Shown: positions 44,779 to 53,545, numbered from the stretch's first letter. The stretch: DNA of 64,000 nucleotides from Bacteroidota bacterium (GCA_023388315.1 JAEWGM010000043.1:62001-126000), one strand, 5' to 3'. Made by a program: numbers and translations. Notes: generated by a model not told the origin, from the letters alone.

Positions 44779-45705
44779 TTAATTTTTAAAGATACTATTT
44801 TCTTTTTTAATTGTTGTTACCGCGGCATCTAATATTCCGTTGATGAATAGGCCGCTTTTTGGGGTACTGTAATATTTTGCAATTTCTATGTATTCGTTCA
44901 GAGAGACCGTTGTGGGGATATTCTCAAAAGTAAATATCTCTGACAAAGCAATTTGCATAATAATTAAGTCCATAAAGGCAATGCGGTCGAAATCCCATTT
45001 ATCGGTATGCTGCTCTATGAGCGATCTGTATTTTTTCTCGTTGATAATGGTGTCGTGCAGCAATTTTAACGCGTACTGGCGGTCTTCATCGTCCTTAAAC
45101 ATGGGCAATAAAGGTTGTTGTGGGCCGTTTTTTTCCGCGAAGCGTTTAATTGTTTTCAACACAAAGGTTTGGATGATTTCAACATCATCGTTCCAATAAA
45201 TGCTTTCTTCTTCCAAGATTTCGTCTAATTCTTCGTTCGCGTAAATGAATTGCTTGAATGATTTCCGCCAAAACTCCCTGTCTTCGTCATACGTTGGCGC
45301 CTGAAGTTGCGCGTATTTCTCGTATGTTTCGGATTGCAGCATGGTTTCTAAAAGATTTCTCACAAAAGAATCGTGCTCATCCCATGTCATCGGGCGTTCC
45401 GCCAGATATTTGTTCAGTTGCGCATTGTCTCTCAGTTGAAGAATAAATTTGTTTTGGATGAGGTTTGTGTTGGGATTTAAATCTTCTTCCGAAGGCAAAA
45501 ACTTATTTCGTTTTGTTTCCATCTTGTTTTCATATGCTCGCGTGATTTCCAGCATAAGCAACAGAAGATAATAATAAAGATCGTAAGATTTTCGAAGGCC
45601 GAACATGAGTTCCTTCTCGGCATTTTGTAAATCTCGGTTCGTATTCTGATACCACGAATAGACAATTTGAACTACTCGAATACGAATTAAATTTCTATTA
45701 ATCAT
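44779..45705 (-). CDS. nusB: Transcription antitermination protein NusB
   Basis: 308 aa from the ATG at 45705 (MINRNLIRIRVVQIVYSWYQ). The C-terminal half (about 180-300, RIAFMDLIIMQIALSEIFTF and PTTVSLNEYIEIAKYYSTPK) is the NusB fold that binds boxA RNA with S10. The N-terminal half is the long helical extension typical of Bacteroidetes NusB (E. coli has 139 aa). The longer frame to 45792 would run over a -7 TACTTTTG (45732-45739). Confidence 0.93.
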   Translation of the reverse strand: MINRNLIRIRVVQIVYSWYQNTNRDLQNAEKELMFGLRKSYDLYYYLLLLMLEITRAYENKMETKRNKFLPSEEDLNPNTNLIQNKFILQLRDNAQLNKYLAERPMTWDEHDSFVRNLLETMLQSETYEKYAQLQAPTYDEDREFWRKSFKQFIYANEELDEILEEESIYWNDDVEIIQTFVLKTIKRFAEKNGPQQPLLPMFKDDEDRQYALKLLHDTIINEKKYRSLIEQHTDKWDFDRIAFMDLIIMQIALSEIFTFENIPTTVSLNEYIEIAKYYSTPKSGLFINGILDAAVTTIKKENSIFKN

Positions 45706-45731
45706 TTCTAAAATGAACTTTTTTTGAGTTA

Positions 45732-45739
45732 CAAAAGTA
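45732..45739 (-). promoter_or_regulatory. -7 element of the nusB operon
   Basis: Minus-strand TACTTTTG, 26 bp before the nusB start; no clear -33 box. Confidence 0.5.
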
Positions 45740-45814
45740 GTTAATTTTCGGTACAATTGCCACAATGTATGGAAAAGTGGTGCGGCGAACATAGGTTTTT
45801 AACAACTATTTTTG

Positions 45815-45822
45815 TAGTTTTG
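45815..45822 (+). promoter_or_regulatory. -7 element of the GH20 gene
   Basis: TAGTTTTG, 44 bp before the start codon; no clear -33 box. Confidence 0.5.
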
Positions 45823-45866
45823 TACACGTTTGCAACAAATTAAAGAATCAAATAGAATTTATAAGA

Positions 45867-47771
45867 ATGAAAAAAAGTATTTTAAGTGTAGCGCTCACGA
45901 TGTTTTTCATAATTGCATGCGCTCAACAACAAATGGAACGCGGAATTTCCATTATTCCCGAACCGGTTTCCATGGTGAAGAAAGGGGGTAACTATGTGTT
46001 GCCTAAAAAAGTGAATATTTCATCGCCCGCACCCGATGAAATGAATTTTACGCTCGATTATTTGCAGAAAAAATTATCCACAGCCACGGGATACGAAGTG
46101 AACGTAAATATTAAAAGCGCGGCTCAAATTAAGCTGGAGCTGAACGATAAAGAAAACCCCGCGCTGGGCGACGAGGGATACACTCTTTCCGTGAAAAACG
46201 ATGGTATTGTGATAACCGCCAACAAACCGGCCGGTTTGCATTACGGCGTTCAAACCTTATTGCAGCTTTTCCCCCCGCAAATTGAAAGTGATAAACGCGA
46301 AGAAAATGTTTCGTGGCAGGTGCCTCAGGTAGAGATAACAGATTACCCACGTGTTGGATGGCGCGGGTTGATGCTCGATGTGTCGCGCCACTTCTTCACG
46401 GTGGATGAAGTGAAGCAATTCCTTGACAATATGGCAAAATACAAATACAATATGTTTCACTGGCATTTGACCGACGACGAAGGTTGGCGCATTGAAATAA
46501 AAAGCCTGCCCAAACTCACCGAAATTGGCGCGTGGCGACAAGAACAAATTGGTTGGTTTGGCAGTTTCTCCAAACCCGATCCTAACGCTCCAAAAACTTA
46601 CGGCGGTTTTTATACACAAGAGCAAATTCGAGATATTGTGCAATATGCCAAAGAACGAAACATTCAAATAATGCCCGAAATTGACGTGCCGGGGCACAGT
46701 TCCGCTATTTTGGCGGCTTATCCCGAGCTATCGTGTTTCCCCAACACCGATGATAAACACGTGCGCACCGGCGCGCCTTTCTTAGATTGGAATACCGGCG
46801 GACGCCCCGCGGCAATATACGAAAACACCTTGTGTCCGTCCAACGAAAAAGTATATGACTTTATGGATAAGGTGCTTACCGAGGTGGCGCAGCTTTTCCC
46901 GTTTGAATATATTCATTTGGGTGGCGACGAAGCGCCTTACACTTTCTGGCAAAAAAGCGACGCGGTAAAACAACTTATGCAGCGCGAAGGATTGAAAAAT
47001 ATGGCCGAAGTGCAATCGTATTTCGGTAAACGAGTTGAACGCATTGTTCAAGCGAAAGGCAAAAAAATGATGGGCTGGGACGAAATTTTGGAAGGCGGCA
47101 TCACACCAACCACCGCTCTGATGAGCTGGCGCGGTATCCAACACGGAATTAAAGCGTCGCAATCGGAGCATTTTGTGGTGATGAGCCCCACAACCTACGC
47201 GTATATTGATTTTATGCAAGGCGATATTTCTACCGAGCCGCGCGTTTACAGCTCGTTGCGATTGAACCAGTCATATAAATTCGATCCCATTCCCGAGGGC
47301 GCGAATGCCGACTATATCCTTGGTGGACAGGCTAATTTGTGGACGGAGCAGATTTATAATATACGCCAAGCGGAATACATGGTTTGGCCGCGTGGCTTTG
47401 CCATTGCCGAATCGCTTTGGTCGCCAAAGGAGAAAAAAGATTGGAACAACTTTGTGGCGAAAACCGAAAACCATTTCCAACGTTTAGATTATGCCAAAAC
47501 TAAATATTCGCCCGCGATATACGACCCTGCCGTATCGGTTAAAAAAGAGGGCGACGATTATTTTGTGACGCTCACCCCCGAAATTGACGGGCTGGATATT
47601 TACACCAGTTTCGATAGCTCCACACCCGATAATTTTTATCCGAAATATAGCGAACCGCTTCGCATTCCTCAAAACGCGGTTACTATGCGCATTATTTCGT
47701 ATCGAGGCGACAAACCCATTGGTAGGCTGATGAGTATCCCCGTGGAAGATTTGAGAAAACGCGTGCGGTAA
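45867..47771 (+). CDS. Beta-N-acetylhexosaminidase (GH20), lipoprotein
   Basis: 634 aa. The signal peptide ends in a lipobox IIAC (Cys18), so it is probably anchored to the outer membrane. Domain order: GH20b (about 28-160), catalytic barrel (about 163-510) with WHLTDDEGWRIEI and the Asp354-Glu355 pair in HLGGDEAPYTFW, then a short beta C-terminus with FDSSTPDNFYPKYSEP, as in chitobiase-type enzymes. Removes terminal GlcNAc/GalNAc from host or microbial glycans. Monocistronic. Confidence 0.95.
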   Translation: MKKSILSVALTMFFIIACAQQQMERGISIIPEPVSMVKKGGNYVLPKKVNISSPAPDEMNFTLDYLQKKLSTATGYEVNVNIKSAAQIKLELNDKENPALGDEGYTLSVKNDGIVITANKPAGLHYGVQTLLQLFPPQIESDKREENVSWQVPQVEITDYPRVGWRGLMLDVSRHFFTVDEVKQFLDNMAKYKYNMFHWHLTDDEGWRIEIKSLPKLTEIGAWRQEQIGWFGSFSKPDPNAPKTYGGFYTQEQIRDIVQYAKERNIQIMPEIDVPGHSSAILAAYPELSCFPNTDDKHVRTGAPFLDWNTGGRPAAIYENTLCPSNEKVYDFMDKVLTEVAQLFPFEYIHLGGDEAPYTFWQKSDAVKQLMQREGLKNMAEVQSYFGKRVERIVQAKGKKMMGWDEILEGGITPTTALMSWRGIQHGIKASQSEHFVVMSPTTYAYIDFMQGDISTEPRVYSSLRLNQSYKFDPIPEGANADYILGGQANLWTEQIYNIRQAEYMVWPRGFAIAESLWSPKEKKDWNNFVAKTENHFQRLDYAKTKYSPAIYDPAVSVKKEGDDYFVTLTPEIDGLDIYTSFDSSTPDNFYPKYSEPLRIPQNAVTMRIISYRGDKPIGRLMSIPVEDLRKRVR

Positions 47772-47774
47772 TTA

Positions 47775-47806
47775 TTTGTGGAATAAAAACAAAATCACTA
47801 CCTTTG
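47775..47806 (+). promoter_or_regulatory. Promoter of ctc-pth
   Basis: -33 TTTG (47775-47778), 20-nt spacer, -7 TACCTTTG (47799-47806). Exact consensus. Leader of ~75 nt. Confidence 0.8.
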
Positions 47807-47887
47807 CGCCGCTTTTTTGAAAGCCCCGTGTGATGGGAAATTTAGGGAAGCATCCTTTATTTTGAGTAACACAAACAAAAATTAAAA

Positions 47888-48502
47888 ATGAAAACATTTG
47901 AATTAAAAGGCGAAATCAGAGATGATTTCGGTAAAAAAGCGGCGCGTTCATTCCGCGCTCAAGGATTCATTCCGTGCGTAGTGTATGGCGGCCACGGCGC
48001 TGAGAATTTAAACTTCGTGGTAAAAGCAGGCGATGTTCGCAACTTAATCTACACCCCAGAAGTTTTCTTGGTAAACCTCGATTTAGGCAAAGAAAAAATG
48101 CAAGGCATTCTTAAAGAAGTTCAATTTCACCCGGTGAAAGAACAAATTCTTCATATCGATTTCTTGCACGTGGTTGAAGATAAGCCGGTGGTAATTGAAA
48201 TCCCCGTTCGCTTGGTAGGTTTGGCTGCCGGTGTGAGATCAGGGGGTAAATTGTCGCTCGATCAACGTAAACTGAAAGTGAAAGCGCTTCCCGCTCAATT
48301 GCCGGAAGAATTGGTAGTGAATGTTGAAAAATTGGAACTTGGTAAATCCATTCAAGTTGGCCAACTCAGTTTCGAAGGCCTTGAAATTCTCAATTCTAAA
48401 GACGCTGTTGTTGCCCGCGTTCAGTTAACACGTGGTGCAAGAGGTGCTGCTGCCAAAGCCGAAGCTGAAGAAGCTGAAACCGAAACCGAAGCAGAATCTT
48501 AA
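47888..48502 (+). CDS. rplY: 50S ribosomal protein L25/general stress protein Ctc
   Basis: 204 aa, the two-domain TL5/Ctc form: an L25 5S-rRNA-binding domain (about 1-95, MKTFELKGEIRDDFGKKAAR) and a beta C-domain (about 98-185, VIEIPVRLVGLAAGVRSGGK). The C-terminal ~20 residues are Ala/Glu-rich. Followed after 9 bp by pth, the usual pair. Confidence 0.96.
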   Translation: MKTFELKGEIRDDFGKKAARSFRAQGFIPCVVYGGHGAENLNFVVKAGDVRNLIYTPEVFLVNLDLGKEKMQGILKEVQFHPVKEQILHIDFLHVVEDKPVVIEIPVRLVGLAAGVRSGGKLSLDQRKLKVKALPAQLPEELVVNVEKLELGKSIQVGQLSFEGLEILNSKDAVVARVQLTRGARGAAAKAEAEEAETETEAES

Positions 48503-48511
48503 TTTTAGAAA

Positions 48512-49072
48512 ATGAAATATTTAATTGTTGGTTTGGGGAATATCGGGCCTGATTACGAAAATACCCGCCACAATATAGGTTTTATGATATTGGACGCTTT
48601 TGCTAAAGCGTCCAATGTTGTTTTTCAGGACAGGCGATATGGATTTGTGGCTGAAATGAGGCTGCGAAACAAGTCGCTGGTGCTGTTAAAACCTTCCACA
48701 TTTATGAATTTAAGTGGAAATGCCGTTCGCTATTGGTTGCAAAAGGAGAAAATCGAAAATGAAAACCTCTTGGTGGTGGTAGATGATTTGGCGCTTCCAT
48801 TTGGCACCCTTCGGTTGAAATCCAAAGGCAGCGATGCCGGACACAACGGGTTGCGGCATATTCAAGATTTAATCGGGCAGAATTATCCTCGCCTTCGGTT
48901 TGGCATTGGCAACGATTTTCCGCGCGGCGCGCAAATTAATTATGTGTTGGATGATTTTTCGCCCGAGGAAAAGGAACACTTGCCCCAACGGATTGAAACG
49001 GCGGTGGATATGATTCGTAGTTTTTGCCTGGCGGGAATACATATTACGATGAATCAGTTTAATAACAAATAG
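48512..49072 (+). CDS. pth: Peptidyl-tRNA hydrolase
   Basis: Recycles stalled peptidyl-tRNAs. Catalytic His20 in NTRHNIGF; also FMNLSGNAVRYW, VVVDDLALPFGTLRLKSKGS and the GHNGLRHI motif. 186 aa is normal. Second gene of the ctc-pth pair. The 130-bp gap to lipB holds nothing recognisable. Confidence 0.97.
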   Translation: MKYLIVGLGNIGPDYENTRHNIGFMILDAFAKASNVVFQDRRYGFVAEMRLRNKSLVLLKPSTFMNLSGNAVRYWLQKEKIENENLLVVVDDLALPFGTLRLKSKGSDAGHNGLRHIQDLIGQNYPRLRFGIGNDFPRGAQINYVLDDFSPEEKEHLPQRIETAVDMIRSFCLAGIHITMNQFNNK

Positions 49073-49202
49073 AACCCTTCTGCGAGTGTTCTTTATATGG
49101 CTAGGCAAACGACTTATGTAAATTGACGTCAGCATTGTTAGCGAATAAAGTAACACCACGCACGCTCCTTCTGACTCCTGAACATTAAACCTCTAAACTT
49201 TT

Positions 49203-49922
49203 ATGAACAACAAAGTCATCTTTCAAAACCTCGGGCGCATTCGTTACAAGGAAGCGTGGGATTTGCAGGAAAAACTGTTTCAATCGGTGATTGACGCGAA
49301 GTTAAGCCAAGCGGAACCCAAGCACCAATATGTGCTTTTTTGCGAACACGAACCGGTTTACACCTTGGGTAAAAGCGGCAATAAACAAAATTTGCTCATT
49401 GCCGAGCATGTGTGCAAAAGTAAAAACATCGATTATTTCCCCATCGACCGGGGTGGCGACATCACTTTTCACGGCCCCGGACAGTTGGTGGCATATCCCA
49501 TCATCGATATGGAAGATTTTCGCGTAGGCGTTAAGGCGTACATTCACAAATTGGAAGATGTGGTAATCCAAACACTCCAGTCATATGGCATCGTTGCCGA
49601 AAAAGACGATAAGGCCATGGGCGTGTGGATCGACGCGCAACATCCGGCCAAAGCCCGCAAGATTTGCGCCATCGGTGTGCGAACCAGTCGGTTTGTAACG
49701 ATGCACGGCTTGGCACTCAATGTGAATACCAATTTAGAATATTTCAACTACATTAATCCTTGCGGATTTACCGATCGCGCCGTTACTTCCTTGCAAAAAG
49801 AATTGGGCCATGAAGTAGATTTTGACGAAGTGTCCACGCGTATGAAAGATGCTTTCGCGGATGTTTTTGGAATGGATTGGGAGGTGGAGCCGGCTGCGTT
49901 GCAAGAAAATATTGAATATTGA
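49203..49922 (+). CDS. lipB: Octanoyltransferase LipB
   Basis: Transfers octanoate from ACP to lipoyl domains. Family signature RGGDITFHGPGQLVAYPI (83-100), catalytic Lys153 in ARKICAIGV and Cys187 in INPCGFTD. 239 aa. No lipA is adjacent. Starts with an ATG after an A/T-rich leader. Confidence 0.96.
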   Translation: MNNKVIFQNLGRIRYKEAWDLQEKLFQSVIDAKLSQAEPKHQYVLFCEHEPVYTLGKSGNKQNLLIAEHVCKSKNIDYFPIDRGGDITFHGPGQLVAYPIIDMEDFRVGVKAYIHKLEDVVIQTLQSYGIVAEKDDKAMGVWIDAQHPAKARKICAIGVRTSRFVTMHGLALNVNTNLEYFNYINPCGFTDRAVTSLQKELGHEVDFDEVSTRMKDAFADVFGMDWEVEPAALQENIEY

Positions 49923-49964
49923 AAAGGTTTTAGTGTCTCAAAAGAGTATTGGATAATGAAAACT

Positions 49965-50163
49965 CTTACGCCACAAAGTGGCATAAGAATTTAGCATAGG
50001 GCAACGCCCTATGAATAAGATAACGAGTTCCATTCAAGCTCTGTAGGAGCGAAAGATTATCTTGCGCTCCTACAGAGCTTGTTATAGAACGTTGCCTAAA
50101 TCGCAGGGCGTTGCCCTGCGCTATTTTATGATAGGCTTTCAGCCTATATATTTGCAGGCCTGC
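49965..50163. repeat. Cluster of six hairpins downstream of lipB
   Basis: Hairpins: 49965-49987 (GCCAC-AAA-GTGGC core); 49995-50013 (CATAGGGC-AAC-GCCCTATG); 50036-50080 (16-bp perfect stem AAGCTCTGTAGGAGCG, 13-nt loop with its own dyad); 50102-50120 (CGCAGGGC-GTT-GCCCTGCG); 50131-50147 (ATAGGCT-TTC-AGCCTAT); 50154-50163 (GCAGGCCTGC). The second and fourth are near inverted copies on either side of the big central stem, so the element is roughly symmetrical. No coding frame. Probably a non-autonomous palindromic element; the rest of the gap (to 50336) holds a -7 TAATTTTG (50286-50293) for moxR. Confidence 0.75.
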
Positions 50164-50336
50164 CCGAATAACAATTTTTTCTTATCCGTGTAATCTGTGC
50201 TAGCCAATTCTTCCCCGAATCCCCTCATCCCGCTATCCTTAAACATTTTTAACCACAAATCTTCACTAAACCACTTTAACATTTCTAATTTTGTATTTCG
50301 TAAAAACAGACCCTTCATTTTAACAATCAAGAGAAT

Positions 50337-51332
50337 ATGAGTCAATCCGTTGATATTAAAGAATTAAACGAAAGAATTGAGCAGAAAAGCGCGTTTGTGC
50401 AAACCATTTTCACGGGAATGGACAAAGTAATTGTGGGACAGCGCCATTTGGTGGAATCGCTGCTAATCGGCTTGTTGTCCGACGGGCACATTTTGCTGGA
50501 AGGTGTTCCCGGATTGGCCAAAACGCTGGCCATTAAAACGCTGGCTCAATTAATCGATGCAAAATACAGCCGCATTCAGTTTACGCCCGACTTGCTGCCG
50601 GCCGACGTGGTGGGCACCATGATTTACAGCCAGCGCAACGAGGAGTTTTTGGTGAAGCACGGCCCCATTTTTGCCAATTTTGTGTTGGCGGACGAGATTA
50701 ACCGTGCGCCGGCAAAAGTGCAGAGCGCCTTGCTTGAAGGAATGCAGGAACGGCAAGTAACCATTAGTGAGCAAACGTATAAGTTGCCCAATCCGTTTTT
50801 GGTGATGGCCACGCAAAACCCCATCGAGCAGGAAGGAACCTATCCGCTGCCCGAAGCGCAAGTGGACCGTTTCATGCTGAAAGTGGTGATTACTTATCCC
50901 ACCAAAGAAGAAGAAAAACGAATCATTCAACAAAATATTTTCGAGCCCATTACCATTGACCGCCCCATTATTACCACCGACGAAATTATTGAGTCGCGCA
51001 ACGTGGTGCGTGAAGTGTATATCGACGAAAAAATAAGCCGCTACATTGTGGATATCGTGTTTGCCACCCGTTTCCCCGATCAGTTTGGCATGGCCAACCT
51101 CAAAGAGATGATTGGATTTGGGGCGTCGCCTCGTGCGTCCATCAATTTAGCGCTTGCGGCGCGCGCGTTCGCGTTTATCAAACGGCGTGGTTACGTGATT
51201 CCCGAAGATATCCGCGCGGTTTGCCACGATGTGTTGCGCCACCGCATCGGCCTTACCTATGAAGCGGAAGCCAACAACCTCACATCCGAAGAGATCATCA
51301 GCGAAATACTGAACAAAGTAGAAGTGCCGTAA
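50337..51332 (+). CDS. MoxR family AAA+ ATPase
   Basis: 331 aa. Walker A EGVPGLAKT (about 55-63), Walker B FVLADEINRAPAKVQSALLE, sensor and lid regions with MATQNPIEQEGTYPLPEAQVDRFM. MoxR ATPases act as chaperones in assembly of metal-dependent or VWA-containing complexes. First gene of the moxR-DUF58-bat operon, the likely partner of the VWA proteins downstream. Confidence 0.95.
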   Translation: MSQSVDIKELNERIEQKSAFVQTIFTGMDKVIVGQRHLVESLLIGLLSDGHILLEGVPGLAKTLAIKTLAQLIDAKYSRIQFTPDLLPADVVGTMIYSQRNEEFLVKHGPIFANFVLADEINRAPAKVQSALLEGMQERQVTISEQTYKLPNPFLVMATQNPIEQEGTYPLPEAQVDRFMLKVVITYPTKEEEKRIIQQNIFEPITIDRPIITTDEIIESRNVVREVYIDEKISRYIVDIVFATRFPDQFGMANLKEMIGFGASPRASINLALAARAFAFIKRRGYVIPEDIRAVCHDVLRHRIGLTYEAEANNLTSEEIISEILNKVEVP

Positions 51333-51341
51333 TTTAGCTTT

Positions 51342-51411
51342 AGGAATTGGCTTTTAGCAATTGGCTTTGTGCCTTTGCTATCAGCCGACAGCAAACAGCC
51401 AACAGCCGTTT
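51342..51411. repeat. Heptamer-period spacer between moxR and DUF58 gene
   Basis: Ten consecutive 7-nt units fill the spacer: AGGAATT, GGCTTTT, AGCAATT, GGCTTTG, TGCCTTT, GCTATCA, GCCGACA, GCAAACA, GCCAACA, GCCGTTT. Nearly every unit begins RGC/GCC. Confidence 0.8.
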
Positions 51412-51413
51412 TT

Positions 51414-52283
51414 ATGGAGACCAACGAACTTTTAAAAAAAGTACGACACATAGAGATTAAAGCGCGTGGATTGTCGCGAAACATTTTCGCCGGGCAATAC
51501 CATTCTGCGTTTAAAGGGCGGGGTATGGCTTTTTCGGAAGTGCGTGAGTATCAGTATGGCGACGATATTCGCGATGTGGATTGGAACGTAACGGCACGCT
51601 ACAACCGCCCCTACGTGAAGATTTTTGAAGAAGAGCGTGAATTGACCGTGATGCTGCTGATTGACGCGTCGCAAAGCCTTGGCTTTGGTTCGTCGGAAAT
51701 GATTAAGCGCGATGTGGTGGCCGAGATTGCCGCCACGCTGGCGTTTTCAGCCATCCAAAACAACGATAAAATTGGCGTAATCTTCTTTACCGATAAAGTG
51801 GAGAAATTCATTCCCCCCAAAAAAGGGCGCAAACATATTTTGTTTATCATTCGCGAGATATTGGGTTTCGAGCCCGAAAGCGGTGGCACCGACATCAACC
51901 AAGCGTTGCGCTATATGACCAACGCCATTAAAAAACGGTGCACCACGTTTTTGATTTCGGACTTCATCGATACCGGCGAATACAAAAAAGCCCTGCAAAT
52001 AGCCAACCGTAAACACGATGTGGTGGCCATTCAGGTGTACGATAAACTAAGCACGGAACTGAAACCCGTTGGGTTGATGAAAGTGAAAGACCCTGAAACG
52101 GGCGGCGAGATGTGGATTGACACTTCCTCAAAGCGGGTGCGAAACGAATATCGGGCGTGGTGGAGCCGCCGCCAAGCCGAAATGAACAATGCATTCAGAC
52201 AGAGCGGTGTGGATAGCGCGTCGGTAACCACGGAAGATGATTACGTGAAAGCGTTGCTGCAACTGTTTCAAAAAAGAAGGTAA
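51414..52283 (+). CDS. DUF58 domain protein (VWA-like)
   Basis: 289 aa from the ATG at 51414; a longer frame would translate the heptamer spacer. DUF58 core: GRGMAFSEVREYQYGDDIRD and VDWNVTARYNRPYVK, then a VWA-like fold with DASQSLGFG as a MIDAS-type motif and the TFLISDFIDTGEY segment. Soluble. Stands between MoxR and BatA, the standard aerotolerance operon order. Its biochemical role is not established. Confidence 0.94.
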   Translation: METNELLKKVRHIEIKARGLSRNIFAGQYHSAFKGRGMAFSEVREYQYGDDIRDVDWNVTARYNRPYVKIFEEERELTVMLLIDASQSLGFGSSEMIKRDVVAEIAATLAFSAIQNNDKIGVIFFTDKVEKFIPPKKGRKHILFIIREILGFEPESGGTDINQALRYMTNAIKKRCTTFLISDFIDTGEYKKALQIANRKHDVVAIQVYDKLSTELKPVGLMKVKDPETGGEMWIDTSSKRVRNEYRAWWSRRQAEMNNAFRQSGVDSASVTTEDDYVKALLQLFQKRR

Positions 52284-52301
52284 TGAGTGGAACCGAAACC
52301 C

Positions 52302-52355
52302 GTAGAGACGCATTGAATGCGTCTCCTAAATAATAGGAGCATTGCACGCGTCTCT
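52302..52355. repeat. Palindromic element between DUF58 gene and the next CDS
   Basis: GAGACGCAT-TGA-ATGCGTCTC (52305-52325), then CTCCTA-AATAA-TAGGAG overlapping it (52323-52339) and a related decayed copy (AGCATTGCACGCGTCTC). Two mutually exclusive hairpins. Confidence 0.6.
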
Positions 52356-52379
52356 TAATAAAAAGTTAAAATAGAAATT

Positions 52380-53399
52380 TTGCAAAAAAAAATATTACAT
52401 ATCACATTGCTGTTGTTTGTGCTCACGAGCATAACGCACCGGGTGTTTGCCCAACGGGCATCGGTGCAAGCAACGGTGCAGCCCACCGAAATCATGATTG
52501 GCGAGCAGGCGCTCATCAACCTGAAAGTGCTGGCGCCGAAGGATATGCAAATTCAGTTTCCGGTATATGAATCGCATATTGTGCCTGGAATTGAGGTGAT
52601 TACGATGCTCCCGCCCGATACCACCATAGAAAACAACGTGATGACGTTGAACTTCAAATACGTGGTAACTTCGTTCGATTCAACACTGTATCATATTCCC
52701 GGCATGCCCGTTTTCGACGGTACAGATACCATCACTTCCAATTCTTTTGGGTTGAAAGTGACATCGCCTGAGTTGTTGGATTCAACCAAAGCGTATCTGG
52801 AAAAATTGAACAATGCCGAAACGGATTCCATCGATTTTGAACAGCTGCAACTCAATGACATCAAACCCATTCAAAAAGCACCCTTTGTATGGACGGATTA
52901 CCTATGGCTTTTGTGGATTGTGTTGGGAGTTTTGTTGCTGATTCTTTTAATTGGTGTGGTGATTTACTTGGTGCTTCGGAAAAAGAAACAAGGCTATTTC
53001 TTTAAACCGCCGCAAGTGGAACCGGCGCACGTGAGGGCTAAAAACGCGCTCGACAAGCTGAAAGAAGAAAAGATTTGGCAACAAGGGCGCGAAAAAGAGT
53101 TTTACACCAAGCTCACAGACATTTTGCGTGTGTACATTGATGAACGGTACGGCGTTAATGCGATGGAAATGACATCGGGAGAAATCCTGAACGAAATACG
53201 GAAAGTGGCGGAAGTGGACTCCGTTTACGACAATCTCAAACAGATACTTTCCACATCGGATATGGTGAAATTCGCGAAATACAAACCCTATCCCGATGAA
53301 AACGATTTAAGTATGGTAAACGCTTACTTCTTTGTGAATCAAACGCGGGAGCCCGATCCGCTTCCCGATAAACCCGAAGAGGAAGAAAAAGACGAATAA
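52380..53399 (+). CDS. Membrane protein of the Bat operon (DUF4381-like)
   Basis: 339 aa starting with TTG: this start is needed for a signal peptide (residues 1-24, ending HRVFAQ), and no closer ATG exists. An extracytoplasmic beta-rich domain (about 25-165) is followed by one transmembrane helix (about 173-197, WLLWIVLGVLLLILLIGVVI) and a cytosolic helical part (about 205-330, with TDILRVYIDERYGVNAMEMT) resembling that of BatD's tail. Conserved fourth component between DUF58 and BatA in Bacteroidetes. Function unknown; the C-terminus is acidic (EEEEKDE). Confidence 0.88.
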   Translation: MQKKILHITLLLFVLTSITHRVFAQRASVQATVQPTEIMIGEQALINLKVLAPKDMQIQFPVYESHIVPGIEVITMLPPDTTIENNVMTLNFKYVVTSFDSTLYHIPGMPVFDGTDTITSNSFGLKVTSPELLDSTKAYLEKLNNAETDSIDFEQLQLNDIKPIQKAPFVWTDYLWLLWIVLGVLLLILLIGVVIYLVLRKKKQGYFFKPPQVEPAHVRAKNALDKLKEEKIWQQGREKEFYTKLTDILRVYIDERYGVNAMEMTSGEILNEIRKVAEVDSVYDNLKQILSTSDMVKFAKYKPYPDENDLSMVNAYFFVNQTREPDPLPDKPEEEEKDE

Positions 53400-53403
53400 T
53401 TTG

Positions 53404-53431
53404 TAATTATTAATTGCTAATTACTAATAAC
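53404..53431. repeat. Heptamer repeat (TAATTAY type)
   Basis: Four consecutive 7-mers: TAATTAT, TAATTGC, TAATTAC, TAATAAC, starting 4 nt after the preceding stop codon. Confidence 0.8.
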
Positions 53432-53503
53432 AATTGATGAATGGTTTAGAAATCATATGATAATCAATAAATAAAAAATAAAGACAAGACTTGGAGGCTA
53501 AAC

Positions 53504-53545
53504 AGTCTAATTTCTAAAAGTCTAACATCTGAAAGTCTAAAAGAA
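53504..53545. repeat. 15-nt (7+8) repeat (AGTCTAA type) before batA
   Basis: AGTCTAA occurs at 53504, 53519 and 53534, exactly 15 nt apart, with degenerate TCTAA/TCTGA units between (7+8 spacing). It ends just before the batA ATG. Confidence 0.75.

Noticed and set aside
44779..45792. nusB start at 45792
   Set aside because: The extension crosses a -7 element and is not conserved; 45705 is used.
49965..50163. CRISPR array downstream of lipB
   Set aside because: Repeats are palindromes of different sequences, with no regular spacer/repeat unit and no cas genes nearby.
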